Translations under genes and position numbers: made by a program
Part shown: positions 1 through 6,645 of the stretch, in pieces
Layout of the letters: each line of letters begins with the position of its first letter
How positions within the stretch are numbered: the stretch's first letter is position 1
Notes under the pieces: generated by a model
The model's database searches: none
Seen by the model: the letters and a program-made list of their open reading frames with translations, nothing else
What the model was told of the DNA's origin: nothing
Source of the DNA: Erysipelotrichaceae bacterium UBA3379
Lineage (GTDB): Bacteria > Bacillota_I > Bacilli_A > Erysipelotrichales > Coprobacillaceae
NCBI GenBank assembly: GCA_002359025.1
Contig: DEPZ01000072.1
Location: 1 to 11,774 of the forward strand
DNA: 11,774 nt
Reading direction: 5' to 3'

Positions 1-44
1 CTGTGACTGATGGTCTATCAAGTCAATAAGTAGGTTTCTAATTC

Positions 45-212
45 TTTTAAAAATATTTCTTGATTGACCATCAGATGCATGATAGAAAATTTAATTTTTA
101 TAATTTCAAAATTTACTATATTCTTATAGTGAATTGTGCTTAATTTCACGATTTTTCTAAAGACATTATCGTATGCCTGTGTCACGTGGTCAATCAAAAA
201 ATATTTTTGAAA
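45..212. repeat. 26-bp inverted repeat pair (45-70 and 187-212) around a 116-bp spacer
   Basis: The reverse complement of 45-70 matches 187-212 at 24 of 26 positions. The shared core is TGGTCAATCAA, followed by an A/T-rich half. A third, partial copy (TGGTCTATCAAG) lies at 11-22 on the plus strand, so 7-22 and 59-74 also form a 15/16 inverted repeat. The spacer holds a small perfect hairpin (115-120 / 125-130) and a near-direct repeat (TAATTTCA at 101-108 and 141-148). No recombinase or gene start is visible beside it. It could be a set of operator sites for a gene beyond the left edge, or an invertible segment; I cannot decide between these. The repeat itself is seen directly, its function is unknown. 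Confidence 0.7.
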
Positions 213-428
213 TATAATATATCAAAAATTAATACGAAAATTATTAATCTTTTTATGATAATACGATTGGTGTGTTTATAATATTACTTTTATCTAACAT
301 TCTATAGTACGAAAGCTATTATTTAGTTTCATTGTAATGTATAAAACAAAAATATACTAAAATCATTAAACATATCAAAAATGAAGATAATTATTAAAAT
401 ATCATGCTCCTATTAATTTGATTCACCA

Positions 429-449
429 GTATCATCTTAATGATGATAC
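429..449. repeat. Perfect 8-bp hairpin without T-tail
   Basis: GTATCATC (429-436), loop TTAAT, GATGATAC (442-449). It lies about 22 bp beyond the thioredoxin terminator. Neither strand has a following U-run, so it is not an ordinary intrinsic terminator. It may be an operator or a stabilising RNA stem; the function is unknown. Confidence 0.5.
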
Positions 450-471
450 AAATTACCTGATTATACCAGAA

Positions 472-494
472 TAAAAAGGAGGGAATTCCTCCTT
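472..494 (-). terminator. Intrinsic terminator of the thioredoxin unit
   Basis: On the minus strand AAGGAGG, loop AATTC, CCTCCTT is followed by more T residues (TTTTTAT overall). The stem is 7 bp and perfect. It lies about 85 nt past the thioredoxin stop, with no gene in between. The GGAGG in the stem resembles a Shine-Dalgarno sequence, but no start codon follows. Confidence 0.8.
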
Positions 495-579
495 ACATCA
501 TCTTTATAAATTTTTATACTGCAATACTTAGTTGTTTCATAGCATAACTTACATATATTGTATTATTGTAAATTATCCT

Positions 580-885
580 TTATAACATTCCTTCTAATGC
601 TTCGTATGGCATAAAACCTAATTGACGATTAACTGGTTGTCCATTTTTAAATACAATAACTGTTGGAATTGATTGTACTTGAAATTGCATAGCTAAACTT
701 TGCTCTTGATCAACATCAATTTTAACAACTTTGATTTCATCATGTTCATCTGCAAGTTTTTCAATGCTTGGTGATAACATTTTACATGGACCACACCAAT
801 TTGCAAAGAAATCTACTAAAACTGTTTCATTATTAGAAATAATATCTTGAAATTCTTGACTATTTGCATGTAATACATTTGACAT
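580..885 (-). CDS. trxA: Thioredoxin
   Basis: A 101-residue single-domain thioredoxin, a cytoplasmic dithiol-disulfide oxidoreductase that reduces protein disulfides such as those in ribonucleotide reductase or peroxiredoxins, and is itself reduced by thioredoxin reductase. Seen directly: the FFANWCGPCK active site with redox cysteines C31 and C34, the buried aspartate D25 in the LVDFF strand, and the cis-proline P74 in SIPTVIVF. The length is typical, and the C-terminal helix is slightly short. The start is set by AAAGGAGG eight bases upstream. The gene has its own promoter and terminator, so it is a single-gene unit downstream of the ABC operon. Reductase is not in the window, so its partner here is unknown. 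The family call is secure; the trxA symbol is the generic one. Confidence 0.96.
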   Translation of the reverse strand: MSNVLHANSQEFQDIISNNETVLVDFFANWCGPCKMLSPSIEKLADEHDEIKVVKIDVDQEQSLAMQFQVQSIPTVIVFKNGQPVNRQLGFMPYEALEGML

Positions 886-905
886 ATTTACGTCCTCCTT
901 TAATG

Positions 906-941
906 TAATTAGAGTTTATCATACTATACCCATTTCTTCAA
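906..941 (-). promoter_or_regulatory. Probable thioredoxin promoter
   Basis: On the minus strand TTGAAG (941-936), 17 bp, then TAAACT (918-913) preceded by TGA, giving an extended -10. Transcription would start near 906, about 20 nt before the start codon, just leaving room for the ribosome binding site. Both hexamers match the consensus at 4 of 6 positions. The call is supported mainly by spacing and by the terminator just upstream. Confidence 0.45.
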
Positions 942-956
942 TAAATATGCTTCAAA

Positions 957-991
957 GAAAAAGGACTATTGAAATTAATCCATTTCAATAG
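957..991 (-). terminator. Intrinsic terminator of the marR-ABC operon
   Basis: A perfect 10-bp stem pairs CTATTGAAAT (minus strand 991-982) with ATTTCAATAG (975-966), with a 6-nt loop. TCC and a run of five T residues follow. The upstream arm lies inside the last codons of the second ABC gene, and the stop codon (977-975) spans the loop and first base of the downstream arm, so the operon ends without a 3' untranslated tail. Confidence 0.8.
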
Positions 992-2825
992 CTCCTGTAT
1001 ATAATTGATAATATTTACCTTTTTGTTTCATAAGTGTCTCATGATTACCACGTTCTATAATATGACCATGTTCTAGTACCATAATACAATCACTGTTTTT
1101 AATAGTAGATAATCTATGAGCAATAACCAATGTTGTTCTACCTTCCATTAATCCATCCATACCTTTTTGAACCAATGCTTCAGTTCTTGTATCAATAGAT
1201 GAAGTTGCTTCATCTAAGATTAATGCTGGTGGATTAGCGACTGCAGCACGTGCAATAGCAATTAATTGTCTTTGTCCTTGTGATAAGTTAGAACCATCAC
1301 CAGTTAACATTGTATCATATCCATCAGGTAAATGTTTAATAAATATATCAGCATTCGCAAGCTTAGCAGCTTTAATACATTCGTCATCTGTTGCATCTAA
1401 TCTACCATAACGAATGTTATCCATAACAGTTCCAGTAAATAAATGTGTATCTTGTAATACAACACCCAATGATTTTCTTAAATCTGCTTTCTTGATTAAC
1501 TTGATATCAATTCCATCATATGTAATTGAACCTTTTTGAATATCATAGAAACGATTAATTAAGTTTGTAATTGTTGTTTTCCCTGCACCTGTTGCTCCAA
1601 CAAAGGCAATCTTTTCACCAGGATTTGCATAAACATCAATATTATGTAATACCATTCTATCATCATAATATCCAAAGTCTACACCTTCTAAGCGTAAATC
1701 ACCCTTCATTTCAACAAGTTCAATTTCACCATTGTTACGAGGATGACGCCATGCCCAATGTCCTGTTTGTTTTTTTGTTTCTACCATTTTTCCATCGACA
1801 TACTCTACACGACATAAAGTAACAATACCTTGATCATCTTCACTCTTTTGATCTAATAAATCAAAGATACGACTTGCACCAGCTTGTGCCATTGCAATAA
1901 AGTTTAATTGCATAGAAATTTGTCCAATAGGTTGATTGAAGTTTTTATTTAATGTCATAAATGCAACAACTGTACCAATTGTTAAATCAGCTTGTCCACT
2001 TAATGCAAGAACTGCACCAATAACTGCACATAAGATATAAGACATATTACCAGTTTGAATAGTGACTGGCATTAAGACGTTTGCAAATTTATTAGCTGAA
2101 TAAGCACTTTGTCTCAATTCATCATTTAATGCTCTAAATTCTTCTATTGCCTTATCTTCATGATTAAAAACTTTAACAACTTTTTGACCAGAAATCATTT
2201 CTTCAATATAACCATTGACTTTACCTAGTGTTTCTTGTTGTTTCACAAAGTATTTACTTGATAAACGCCCAATACTTCTTGATACAAATACAATGACACA
2301 TAACATGACTAAACTAATTGCAGTTAATGTTAAATTTAAAGTAATCATTGAAATCAATACAGTAACAATAGTAATAAAACTTGATGTAAATTGAGGAATA
2401 GATTGTGATATCAATTGTCTAAGTGTATCAATATCATTTGTATACATAGACATAATATCACCATGTGTTGTTCTATCGAAATAACGAATTGGTAATGATT
2501 CCATATGTTCAAACATTTCAAGTCTTAAATCTTTTAAAAATCCTTGAGTCACCACAACCATGATTCTACTAAAACTAAAAGATAAAATAACCCCAACTAA
2601 GAAGAAACATCCAACTCTCATTAATGCATGGAATAAACCACTAAAATCAGGAGAAGCACTTCCCATTAATGGAATAATATAATCATCAATTAATGTTTGC
2701 ATGAATAATGTTCCTTGCACTGTACAAATAGCTTGCCCAATTATACAGAACAAAACAATCACAATCAAATGTCCATAACGTTTAAATACCATTTTTAATA
2801 AACGTAGTAATACACCTTTTTTCAT
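975..2825 (-). CDS. ABC exporter half-transporter, canonical ATPase subunit
   Basis: A 616-residue membrane-fused ABC exporter: six-helix transmembrane domain about 18-310, nucleotide-binding domain about 375-605. Seen directly: Walker A GATGAGKT (410-417), Q-loop Q458, signature LSQGQ (514-518, non-standard for LSGGQ), Walker B ending D538-E539 with the catalytic glutamate, and switch histidine H570. An insert of about 45 residues between the domains (about 330-375) is, from my knowledge of the family, typical of clostridial multidrug-type heterodimeric exporters. Its ATG overlaps the TAA of the upstream ABC gene by one base (TAATG), with AAGGAGG ahead, so the pair is translationally coupled and should form a heterodimer like LmrCD or TM287/288. 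This half supplies the intact Walker B and switch residues. The substrate is not readable from sequence; drug or lipid-like export under MarR control is inferred. Confidence 0.93.
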   Translation of the reverse strand: MKKGVLLRLLKMVFKRYGHLIVIVLFCIIGQAICTVQGTLFMQTLIDDYIIPLMGSASPDFSGLFHALMRVGCFFLVGVILSFSFSRIMVVVTQGFLKDLRLEMFEHMESLPIRYFDRTTHGDIMSMYTNDIDTLRQLISQSIPQFTSSFITIVTVLISMITLNLTLTAISLVMLCVIVFVSRSIGRLSSKYFVKQQETLGKVNGYIEEMISGQKVVKVFNHEDKAIEEFRALNDELRQSAYSANKFANVLMPVTIQTGNMSYILCAVIGAVLALSGQADLTIGTVVAFMTLNKNFNQPIGQISMQLNFIAMAQAGASRIFDLLDQKSEDDQGIVTLCRVEYVDGKMVETKKQTGHWAWRHPRNNGEIELVEMKGDLRLEGVDFGYYDDRMVLHNIDVYANPGEKIAFVGATGAGKTTITNLINRFYDIQKGSITYDGIDIKLIKKADLRKSLGVVLQDTHLFTGTVMDNIRYGRLDATDDECIKAAKLANADIFIKHLPDGYDTMLTGDGSNLSQGQRQLIAIARAAVANPPALILDEATSSIDTRTEALVQKGMDGLMEGRTTLVIAHRLSTIKNSDCIMVLEHGHIIERGNHETLMKQKGKYYQLYTGAIEMD

Positions 2826-4555
2826 TATGCTTCCTCCTTCCCTTTTGTTTGTGTTTCATATATTGTTTTATAAATCACATTATCTTTCAATAAGTTTTCA
2901 TGTGTATCAAATCCATCAATAATACCATCATTCAACACAATAATACGATCTGCATTTTGAACACTTGAAACTCTTTGAGAAATAATAATCTTTGTTGTAT
3001 CAGGAATACGTTCCTCAAAAGATTTTTGAATACTTGCATCCGTTGCTGTATCAACAGCACTTGTACTATCATCTAAGATTAAGATTTTAGGTTTTTTAAG
3101 TAATGCTCTTGCAATACATAAACGTTGTTTTTGTCCCCCAGATACATTTGTACCACCTTGTTCAATATATGTATTGTATCCATCAGTAAAGTTTTCAATA
3201 AACTCATCAGCACAAGCCAAACGACAAGCTTCTTGACATTCTTCTAATGTTGCATGTTCATTACCCCATCTTAAATTCTGTAAGATTGTACCACTAAACA
3301 AGACATTCTTTTGTAAAACAACTGCGACTTCATCTCTTAAAACTTCTAAGTCATATTTTCTTACATCATGTCCACCAACCAATACATGACCCTTATCAAC
3401 ATCATATAAACGAGAAATCAAGTTAACCAAACTACTCTTTGCACTTCCAGTTCCACCTATGATTCCAATAGTTTCTCCAGAATGTATATGAAGATTGATA
3501 TCTTTTAATACTGGTTCACCTGAACCATGTTTATAAGAGAACATAACATTATCAAATACAATTTCCCCATTTTCTACTTTCTTTAAAGCATGTTCAGGAG
3601 AAACAAGATCTGATTTTTCATTAATGACTTCAGCAATACGTCTTGCTGATGCAAAAGACATTGTAATCATAACAAATGCCATAGATAACATCATTAATGA
3701 CATTAAAATATTCATAATATAACTAAATAAAGAAGTTAATTCACCTGTTGTTAAAGTTCCTCCAACAACACTCTTAGCACCTAACCAAGATAAAAGCAAA
3801 ATACAACTATAAACCGCAACCATCATAGAAGGGTTATTAAAAGCCAATATTGCTTCTGCTTTAGAAAATAACTTATAGATATTTTCTGCAGCTTTTTTAA
3901 ATTTCTTATTTTCAAAATCTTCTCTTACAAATGATTTAACAACACGGATACCAACAACATTTTCCTGTACACTTTCATTTAATAAATCATATTTAGGAAA
4001 ACCTTGATTAAAATAACGCATTGCATTATACATAATGCATCCTAGTGCTACAACCAAGAAGATAATTGCACCAACAAAAATTAAACTTAACTCATGATTA
4101 ATTAAAAAAGCCATAGTTAATGCACAAATCAAATTGATAGGAGCACGAATACACATACGAATAATCATTTGGTATGCATTTTGAACATTTGTTACATCAG
4201 TTGTCAAACGTGTAACAAGACCTGCTGTACTATATTTATCAATATTAGAAAATGAAAATGTTTGAATATTTGTATACATTTTATCTCTTAAATTTGCAGC
4301 AAATCCTGTTGAAGCTTTAGCAGCATATTTTCCAGCTAAGAAACCTGTAGATAATGTACCAATCGCAATAATAAACATAATCAGTCCATATTTAAATACA
4401 GCATTCATATCTTGAGCCTGAATTCCTTTATCAATAATATATGCCATTAATAATGGAATCAAGATTTCTAAAATTGTTTCTACAATAACGAAAAACATAG
4501 TTAAAAAAGAATCTTTTTTATATTTTCCGATTTGCTTCATTAACGTTTTTACCAT
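2825..4555 (-). CDS. ABC exporter half-transporter, degenerate ATPase subunit
   Basis: A 576-residue ABC exporter half: transmembrane domain about 15-305, nucleotide-binding domain about 330-570. Walker A reads GGTGSAKS (367-374), with alanine before the lysine. Walker B ends D495-D496, so aspartate replaces the catalytic glutamate. The switch position is Q527 (IIISQR) instead of histidine. The signature VSGGQ (471-475) is near-standard. This pattern matches the degenerate-site subunit of heterodimeric exporters (TM287-like); it is not expected to work as an active homodimer. It lies 51 nt after marR and is coupled to the next ABC gene by TAATG. Its ribosome binding site (AAAGGGTGG) is weaker than those of its neighbours. 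The substrate is unknown; regulation by the upstream MarR protein is inferred from operon structure. Confidence 0.93.
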   Translation of the reverse strand: MVKTLMKQIGKYKKDSFLTMFFVIVETILEILIPLLMAYIIDKGIQAQDMNAVFKYGLIMFIIAIGTLSTGFLAGKYAAKASTGFAANLRDKMYTNIQTFSFSNIDKYSTAGLVTRLTTDVTNVQNAYQMIIRMCIRAPINLICALTMAFLINHELSLIFVGAIIFLVVALGCIMYNAMRYFNQGFPKYDLLNESVQENVVGIRVVKSFVREDFENKKFKKAAENIYKLFSKAEAILAFNNPSMMVAVYSCILLLSWLGAKSVVGGTLTTGELTSLFSYIMNILMSLMMLSMAFVMITMSFASARRIAEVINEKSDLVSPEHALKKVENGEIVFDNVMFSYKHGSGEPVLKDINLHIHSGETIGIIGGTGSAKSSLVNLISRLYDVDKGHVLVGGHDVRKYDLEVLRDEVAVVLQKNVLFSGTILQNLRWGNEHATLEECQEACRLACADEFIENFTDGYNTYIEQGGTNVSGGQKQRLCIARALLKKPKILILDDSTSAVDTATDASIQKSFEERIPDTTKIIISQRVSSVQNADRIIVLNDGIIDGFDTHENLLKDNVIYKTIYETQTKGKEEA

Positions 4556-4580
4556 ATACCCACCCTTTCTCTTTATACAT

Positions 4581-4595
4581 TTTCATAACGAACAA
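4581..4595 (-). promoter_or_regulatory. Operator-like half-palindrome before the ABC genes
   Basis: On the minus strand TTGTTCGTTATGAAA lies in the 51-nt gap between marR and the first ABC gene. It shares TTGTTCG and a TTA-GAA pattern with the palindrome upstream of marR, and the string TTCGTTAT with the inverted repeat upstream of fprA. It may be a second binding site of the MarR regulator. The symmetry is imperfect, so this is only a candidate. Confidence 0.35.
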
Positions 4596-4606
4596 TAATC
4601 AACGGA

Positions 4607-5053
4607 CTACTTTATTGATTTTTTCATATTTTCAATTAGCTTATCTGTAATTCGAATATATGTTTCAATTTCTTCGGGAGTTAATCCATCAACCAATTCT
4701 TGATGAAGCTGTTTCATGCTATCAGATACCCAAGTATAGAATTGAGAACTTTTCTCTGTCAAAACAATCTTCTTTAATCTCGCATCGTAATCTACAGCAA
4801 CACGTTCTATCATCTTTTTTTTAGCCATTAATTTTAACATTTCTGAAGTTGTAGAACGATTAATTGAAAATTCTTCTTCTATATCTTTTTGAAAAGTATC
4901 TTTCCCTTCATTTTCCCTTAACTGCACAAATCCAATAATCCAAGCCTGCATTATTGTGGCACGCTCATGTAATGGGCCAAAATGTCTATCAATATTTCTC
5001 TTCATCAAATTGCTTAACATCTTAACACGATGGCCGACTGGATCTCTAAACAT
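4607..5053 (-). CDS. MarR-family transcriptional regulator
   Basis: A 148-residue protein with the MarR layout: an N-terminal dimerisation helix, a winged helix-turn-helix at about 54-101, and C-terminal dimer helices (about 104-146). The recognition region reads INRSTTSEMLKLMAKKKMIE (64-83), the basic wing lies around 86-96 (DYDARLKK), and LTPEEIE (124-130) begins the final helix, all usual for the family. There is no cysteine, so a thiol-oxidation sensor of the OhrR type is unlikely. The start is supported by GGAAGTG upstream. It is first in an operon with two ABC exporter genes, the common arrangement in which a MarR repressor controls itself and an efflux pump. A palindrome over its start point supports autoregulation. 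The ligand is unknown. Confidence 0.92.
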   Translation of the reverse strand: MFRDPVGHRVKMLSNLMKRNIDRHFGPLHERATIMQAWIIGFVQLRENEGKDTFQKDIEEEFSINRSTTSEMLKLMAKKKMIERVAVDYDARLKKIVLTEKSSQFYTWVSDSMKQLHQELVDGLTPEEIETYIRITDKLIENMKKSIK

Positions 5054-5072
5054 TTGATCACTTCCTTTAATT

Positions 5073-5086
5073 GTTCGGTTACGAAC
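5073..5086. promoter_or_regulatory. Probable MarR operator
   Basis: Perfect inverted repeat GTTCG-GTTA-CGAAC, located just downstream of the -10 box and over the predicted start point of marR. A protein bound here would block transcription. Its position ahead of a marR gene makes autorepression the natural reading; binding itself is inferred. Confidence 0.6.
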
Positions 5087-5089
5087 TGT

Positions 5090-5118
5090 ATTATAATATA
5101 TATTTTTTTCATTGTAAA
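5090..5118 (-). promoter_or_regulatory. Promoter of the marR-ABC operon
   Basis: On the minus strand TTTACA (5118-5113), a 17-bp spacer, then a perfect TATAAT (5095-5090). Start is expected near 5083, inside the inverted repeat. The -35 box directly abuts the T-run of the rubredoxin terminator, so the two units are tightly packed. Confidence 0.8.
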
Positions 5119-5150
5119 GAAAAAAAGAAGAATAGTTTTTCTATTCTTCT
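5116..5150 (-). terminator. Intrinsic terminator of the fprA-rubredoxin unit
   Basis: A perfect 10-bp stem pairs AGAAGAATAG (minus strand 5150-5141) with CTATTCTTCT (5135-5126), with an A5 loop and a T-run (5126-5120). The upstream arm includes the last codons and stop of the rubredoxin gene. The stem has few G/C pairs but is long. Confidence 0.8.
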
Positions 5151-5302
5151 ACTACAGAAAATACATCTTTTCCAAGTCCACATAATGGACAAACCCATTC
5201 GTCTGAAATATCTTCAAACTGAGTTCCTGCAGGAACTCCATTATCTGGATCTCCTACTTCTGGATCATAAATCCATCCACAAACATCACATACATACTTC
5301 AT
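5141..5302 (-). CDS. rub: Rubredoxin
   Basis: A 53-residue rubredoxin, a small cytoplasmic one-electron carrier with an Fe(Cys)4 centre. Seen directly: the CDVCGW loop (C5, C8) and the CPLCG loop (C38, C41), with the usual aromatic core (Y12, W36) and DPDNGVPAGT turn. The length is exactly typical. The start at 5302 is chosen because AAGGAGG (5317-5311) sits eight bases upstream. The gene overlaps the 3' end of fprA by 17 bp in another frame, so both are co-transcribed and probably coupled in translation. Rubredoxin is the established electron donor to flavodiiron proteins, so it most likely feeds FprA. The NADH:rubredoxin reductase is not in the window. Confidence 0.95.
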   Translation of the reverse strand: MKYVCDVCGWIYDPEVGDPDNGVPAGTQFEDISDEWVCPLCGLGKDVFSVVEE

Positions 5303-6470
5303 CTTGACATCCTCCTTCTACCATTGTTTTTACTAATTCTTCAAGTTCTTTTTTATTTTCTTCACTTAAAGATGAACGAACTGTAATTGTTGGTTCTACA
5401 ATTTCAATATCTTTCATTGTTTCTAATAGACTCTTCATTGCTTTATTGGCCATTGGAGCCCAAGAACCATTTTCAATTAAACCAATAGTTCTCTTTTGGA
5501 AATTCTTACTCTTTAAGTGATGTAAAAATGTTTCCATAGGACAGAACATACTTCCATCATAAGTTGAAGAAGCCAAAATCATACGATCATATTTGAAAGC
5601 TTTTGCAACTGCATAAGAAACATCCTCACGACATAAATCAACAAGTTCGATATTCTCTCCTTGTTTTTTCAATAAATCTGCTAAATACATAACAACATCT
5701 TTAGTATAACCATGTATTGAAGCATATGCAAGCAATATGACACTTTCTTCTGGTAAATATTGACTCCATGTTTGATAAGCGCATATGTACTGAGATAAAT
5801 CTTCTTTTAATACTGGTCCATGTAATGGACAAATCATATCTATATCAATTTGTGCAGCTTTTTTAAGAACAGTTTGTACTTGCATTCCATACTTTCCAAC
5901 AATATTCAAATAGTATCTTCTTGCTTCATCCATCCAATTTTCTTGATGATCTAAAGTTCCAAAAGTTCCAAAAGCATCAGCAGAGAATAAGACTTTCTCA
6001 CTCATCTCATAACTCATCATAACTTCAGGCCAATGCACCATAGGAGCCATAATAAATTTTAGAGTATGTTGACCTAATTCTAAAGTCTCTCCCTCTTTAA
6101 CAACGACTCTTTCATTTTCAAGTCCTGGGAAAAATTGATCAATCATAGTAAATGTCTTTACATTCCCAACAATTTTCATATTTGAATATTCTTTAGCAAG
6201 AGAAGCAACACTTGATCCATGATCTGGTTCCATATGTGATACAACAAGATATTCAGGTTCTTTATCTTGAAGAACATCTTTAATCTTATCTAACCATTCT
6301 TGAGTTGCTCGCTTATCAACTGTATCCATAATTGTTATATGGTCATCCATAATCACATAGGAATTATATGTAACACCATGAGGTACTGGATATTGTGATT
6401 CAAATAAATCAATCGTTCTATCTTCTACCCCTACATAAATAATAGAATCTGTAACATTCATTATTTTCAC
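5286..6470 (-). CDS. fprA: Flavodiiron protein (O2/NO reductase)
   Basis: A 394-residue class A flavodiiron protein: N-terminal metallo-beta-lactamase-like diiron domain (about 1-240) and C-terminal flavodoxin-like FMN domain (about 244-390). It reduces O2 to water and/or NO to N2O in the cytoplasm with electrons from rubredoxin. Visible diiron ligands are H79-x-E81-x-D83-H84, H146, D165 and H217, matching the family pattern. FMN-phosphate loop candidates are YASIHGYTKDV (249-259) and SSTYDG (301-306); GSWAP (335-339) is family-typical. No extra rubredoxin or flavin reductase domain is fused, which fits a separate downstream rubredoxin. The ribosome binding site is GAGGTG. Whether O2 or NO is preferred cannot be told. 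The leader is about 85 nt and the promoter has an operator-like repeat, suggesting regulated expression. Confidence 0.95.
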   Translation of the reverse strand: MKIMNVTDSIIYVGVEDRTIDLFESQYPVPHGVTYNSYVIMDDHITIMDTVDKRATQEWLDKIKDVLQDKEPEYLVVSHMEPDHGSSVASLAKEYSNMKIVGNVKTFTMIDQFFPGLENERVVVKEGETLELGQHTLKFIMAPMVHWPEVMMSYEMSEKVLFSADAFGTFGTLDHQENWMDEARRYYLNIVGKYGMQVQTVLKKAAQIDIDMICPLHGPVLKEDLSQYICAYQTWSQYLPEESVILLAYASIHGYTKDVVMYLADLLKKQGENIELVDLCREDVSYAVAKAFKYDRMILASSTYDGSMFCPMETFLHHLKSKNFQKRTIGLIENGSWAPMANKAMKSLLETMKDIEIVEPTITVRSSLSEENKKELEELVKTMVEGGCQDEVCM

Positions 6471-6562
6471 CTCTTCACTTCTTTAATGCATATACTACTA
6501 TTTCAACGTTACAATATCAAAAGATATGCTCTAAATCTTTCTCTAATATTTTAATATGACTA

Positions 6563-6591
6563 TATATAATATTCAATAACGAATATGCCAA
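6563..6591 (-). promoter_or_regulatory. Probable fprA promoter
   Basis: On the minus strand TTGGCA (6591-6586), exactly 17 bp, then TATATA (6568-6563). The -35 is 5/6 and the -10 is 4/6 of consensus. A second possible promoter, TTGATA-17-TAGTAT, lies closer to the gene within 6480-6525, so the start point is not certain. Confidence 0.55.
6569..6586. promoter_or_regulatory. Operator-like inverted repeat in the fprA promoter spacer
   Basis: Perfect repeat ATATTC-AATAAC-GAATAT fills the space between the -35 and -10 boxes of the predicted fprA promoter. Its minus-strand core TTCGTTATTGAA resembles the candidate operator sites at 5073-5086 and 4581-4595. A regulator bound here would compete with RNA polymerase. 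The repeat is seen directly; the regulator is inferred and unknown. Confidence 0.5.
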
Positions 6592-6617
6592 AATTTAGCA
6601 AAATATGCTTTCTTCAT

Positions 6618-6645
6618 AAAAAAAGAGTTCAACTTGTGAACTCTT
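6618..6645 (-). terminator. Intrinsic terminator of the rnf operon
   Basis: A perfect 9-bp stem pairs AAGAGTTCA (minus strand 6645-6637) with TGAACTCTT (6631-6623), with a 5-nt loop and seven T residues (6624-6618). The stem begins inside the rnfB stop codon. This shows the operon ends here and that the short rnfB is the complete last gene. Confidence 0.9.

Larger units (their letters stand above)
1..471. other. AT-rich intergenic region without a recognisable gene
   Basis: No reading frame with a ribosome binding site and protein-like composition is visible on either strand. Contents are the inverted repeat at 45-212, an AT near-palindrome at 204-228 (12+1+12, one mismatch), and a perfect 8-bp stem with 5-nt loop at 429-449 that lacks a T-tail. 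No tRNA-like or GC-rich RNA structure is apparent. The region probably separates the thioredoxin unit from whatever lies left of the window. Confidence 0.6.

Noticed and set aside
11..200. CRISPR array based on three TGGTCWATCAA copies
   Set aside because: The copies are in mixed orientation with unequal gaps of about 38 and 116 bp, and there are no regular repeats or cas genes.
220..257. Terminator-like AT hairpin (AAAAATTAATA with ATTAATCTTTTT)
   Set aside because: The stem is almost all A/T with a bulge, and no gene ends nearby.
1571..1822. Plus-strand open frame opposite the second ABC gene
   Set aside because: It is rich in His, Leu and Gln, as expected from the antisense of a conserved coding region, and has no ribosome binding site or family resemblance.
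5071..5307. Plus-strand open frame opposite the rubredoxin gene
   Set aside because: It runs through a promoter and a terminator hairpin of the minus strand and its composition is not protein-like.
6471..6562. Riboswitch in the fprA leader
   Set aside because: The leader is AT-rich without a stable stem set or a terminator/antiterminator pair that I could recognise.
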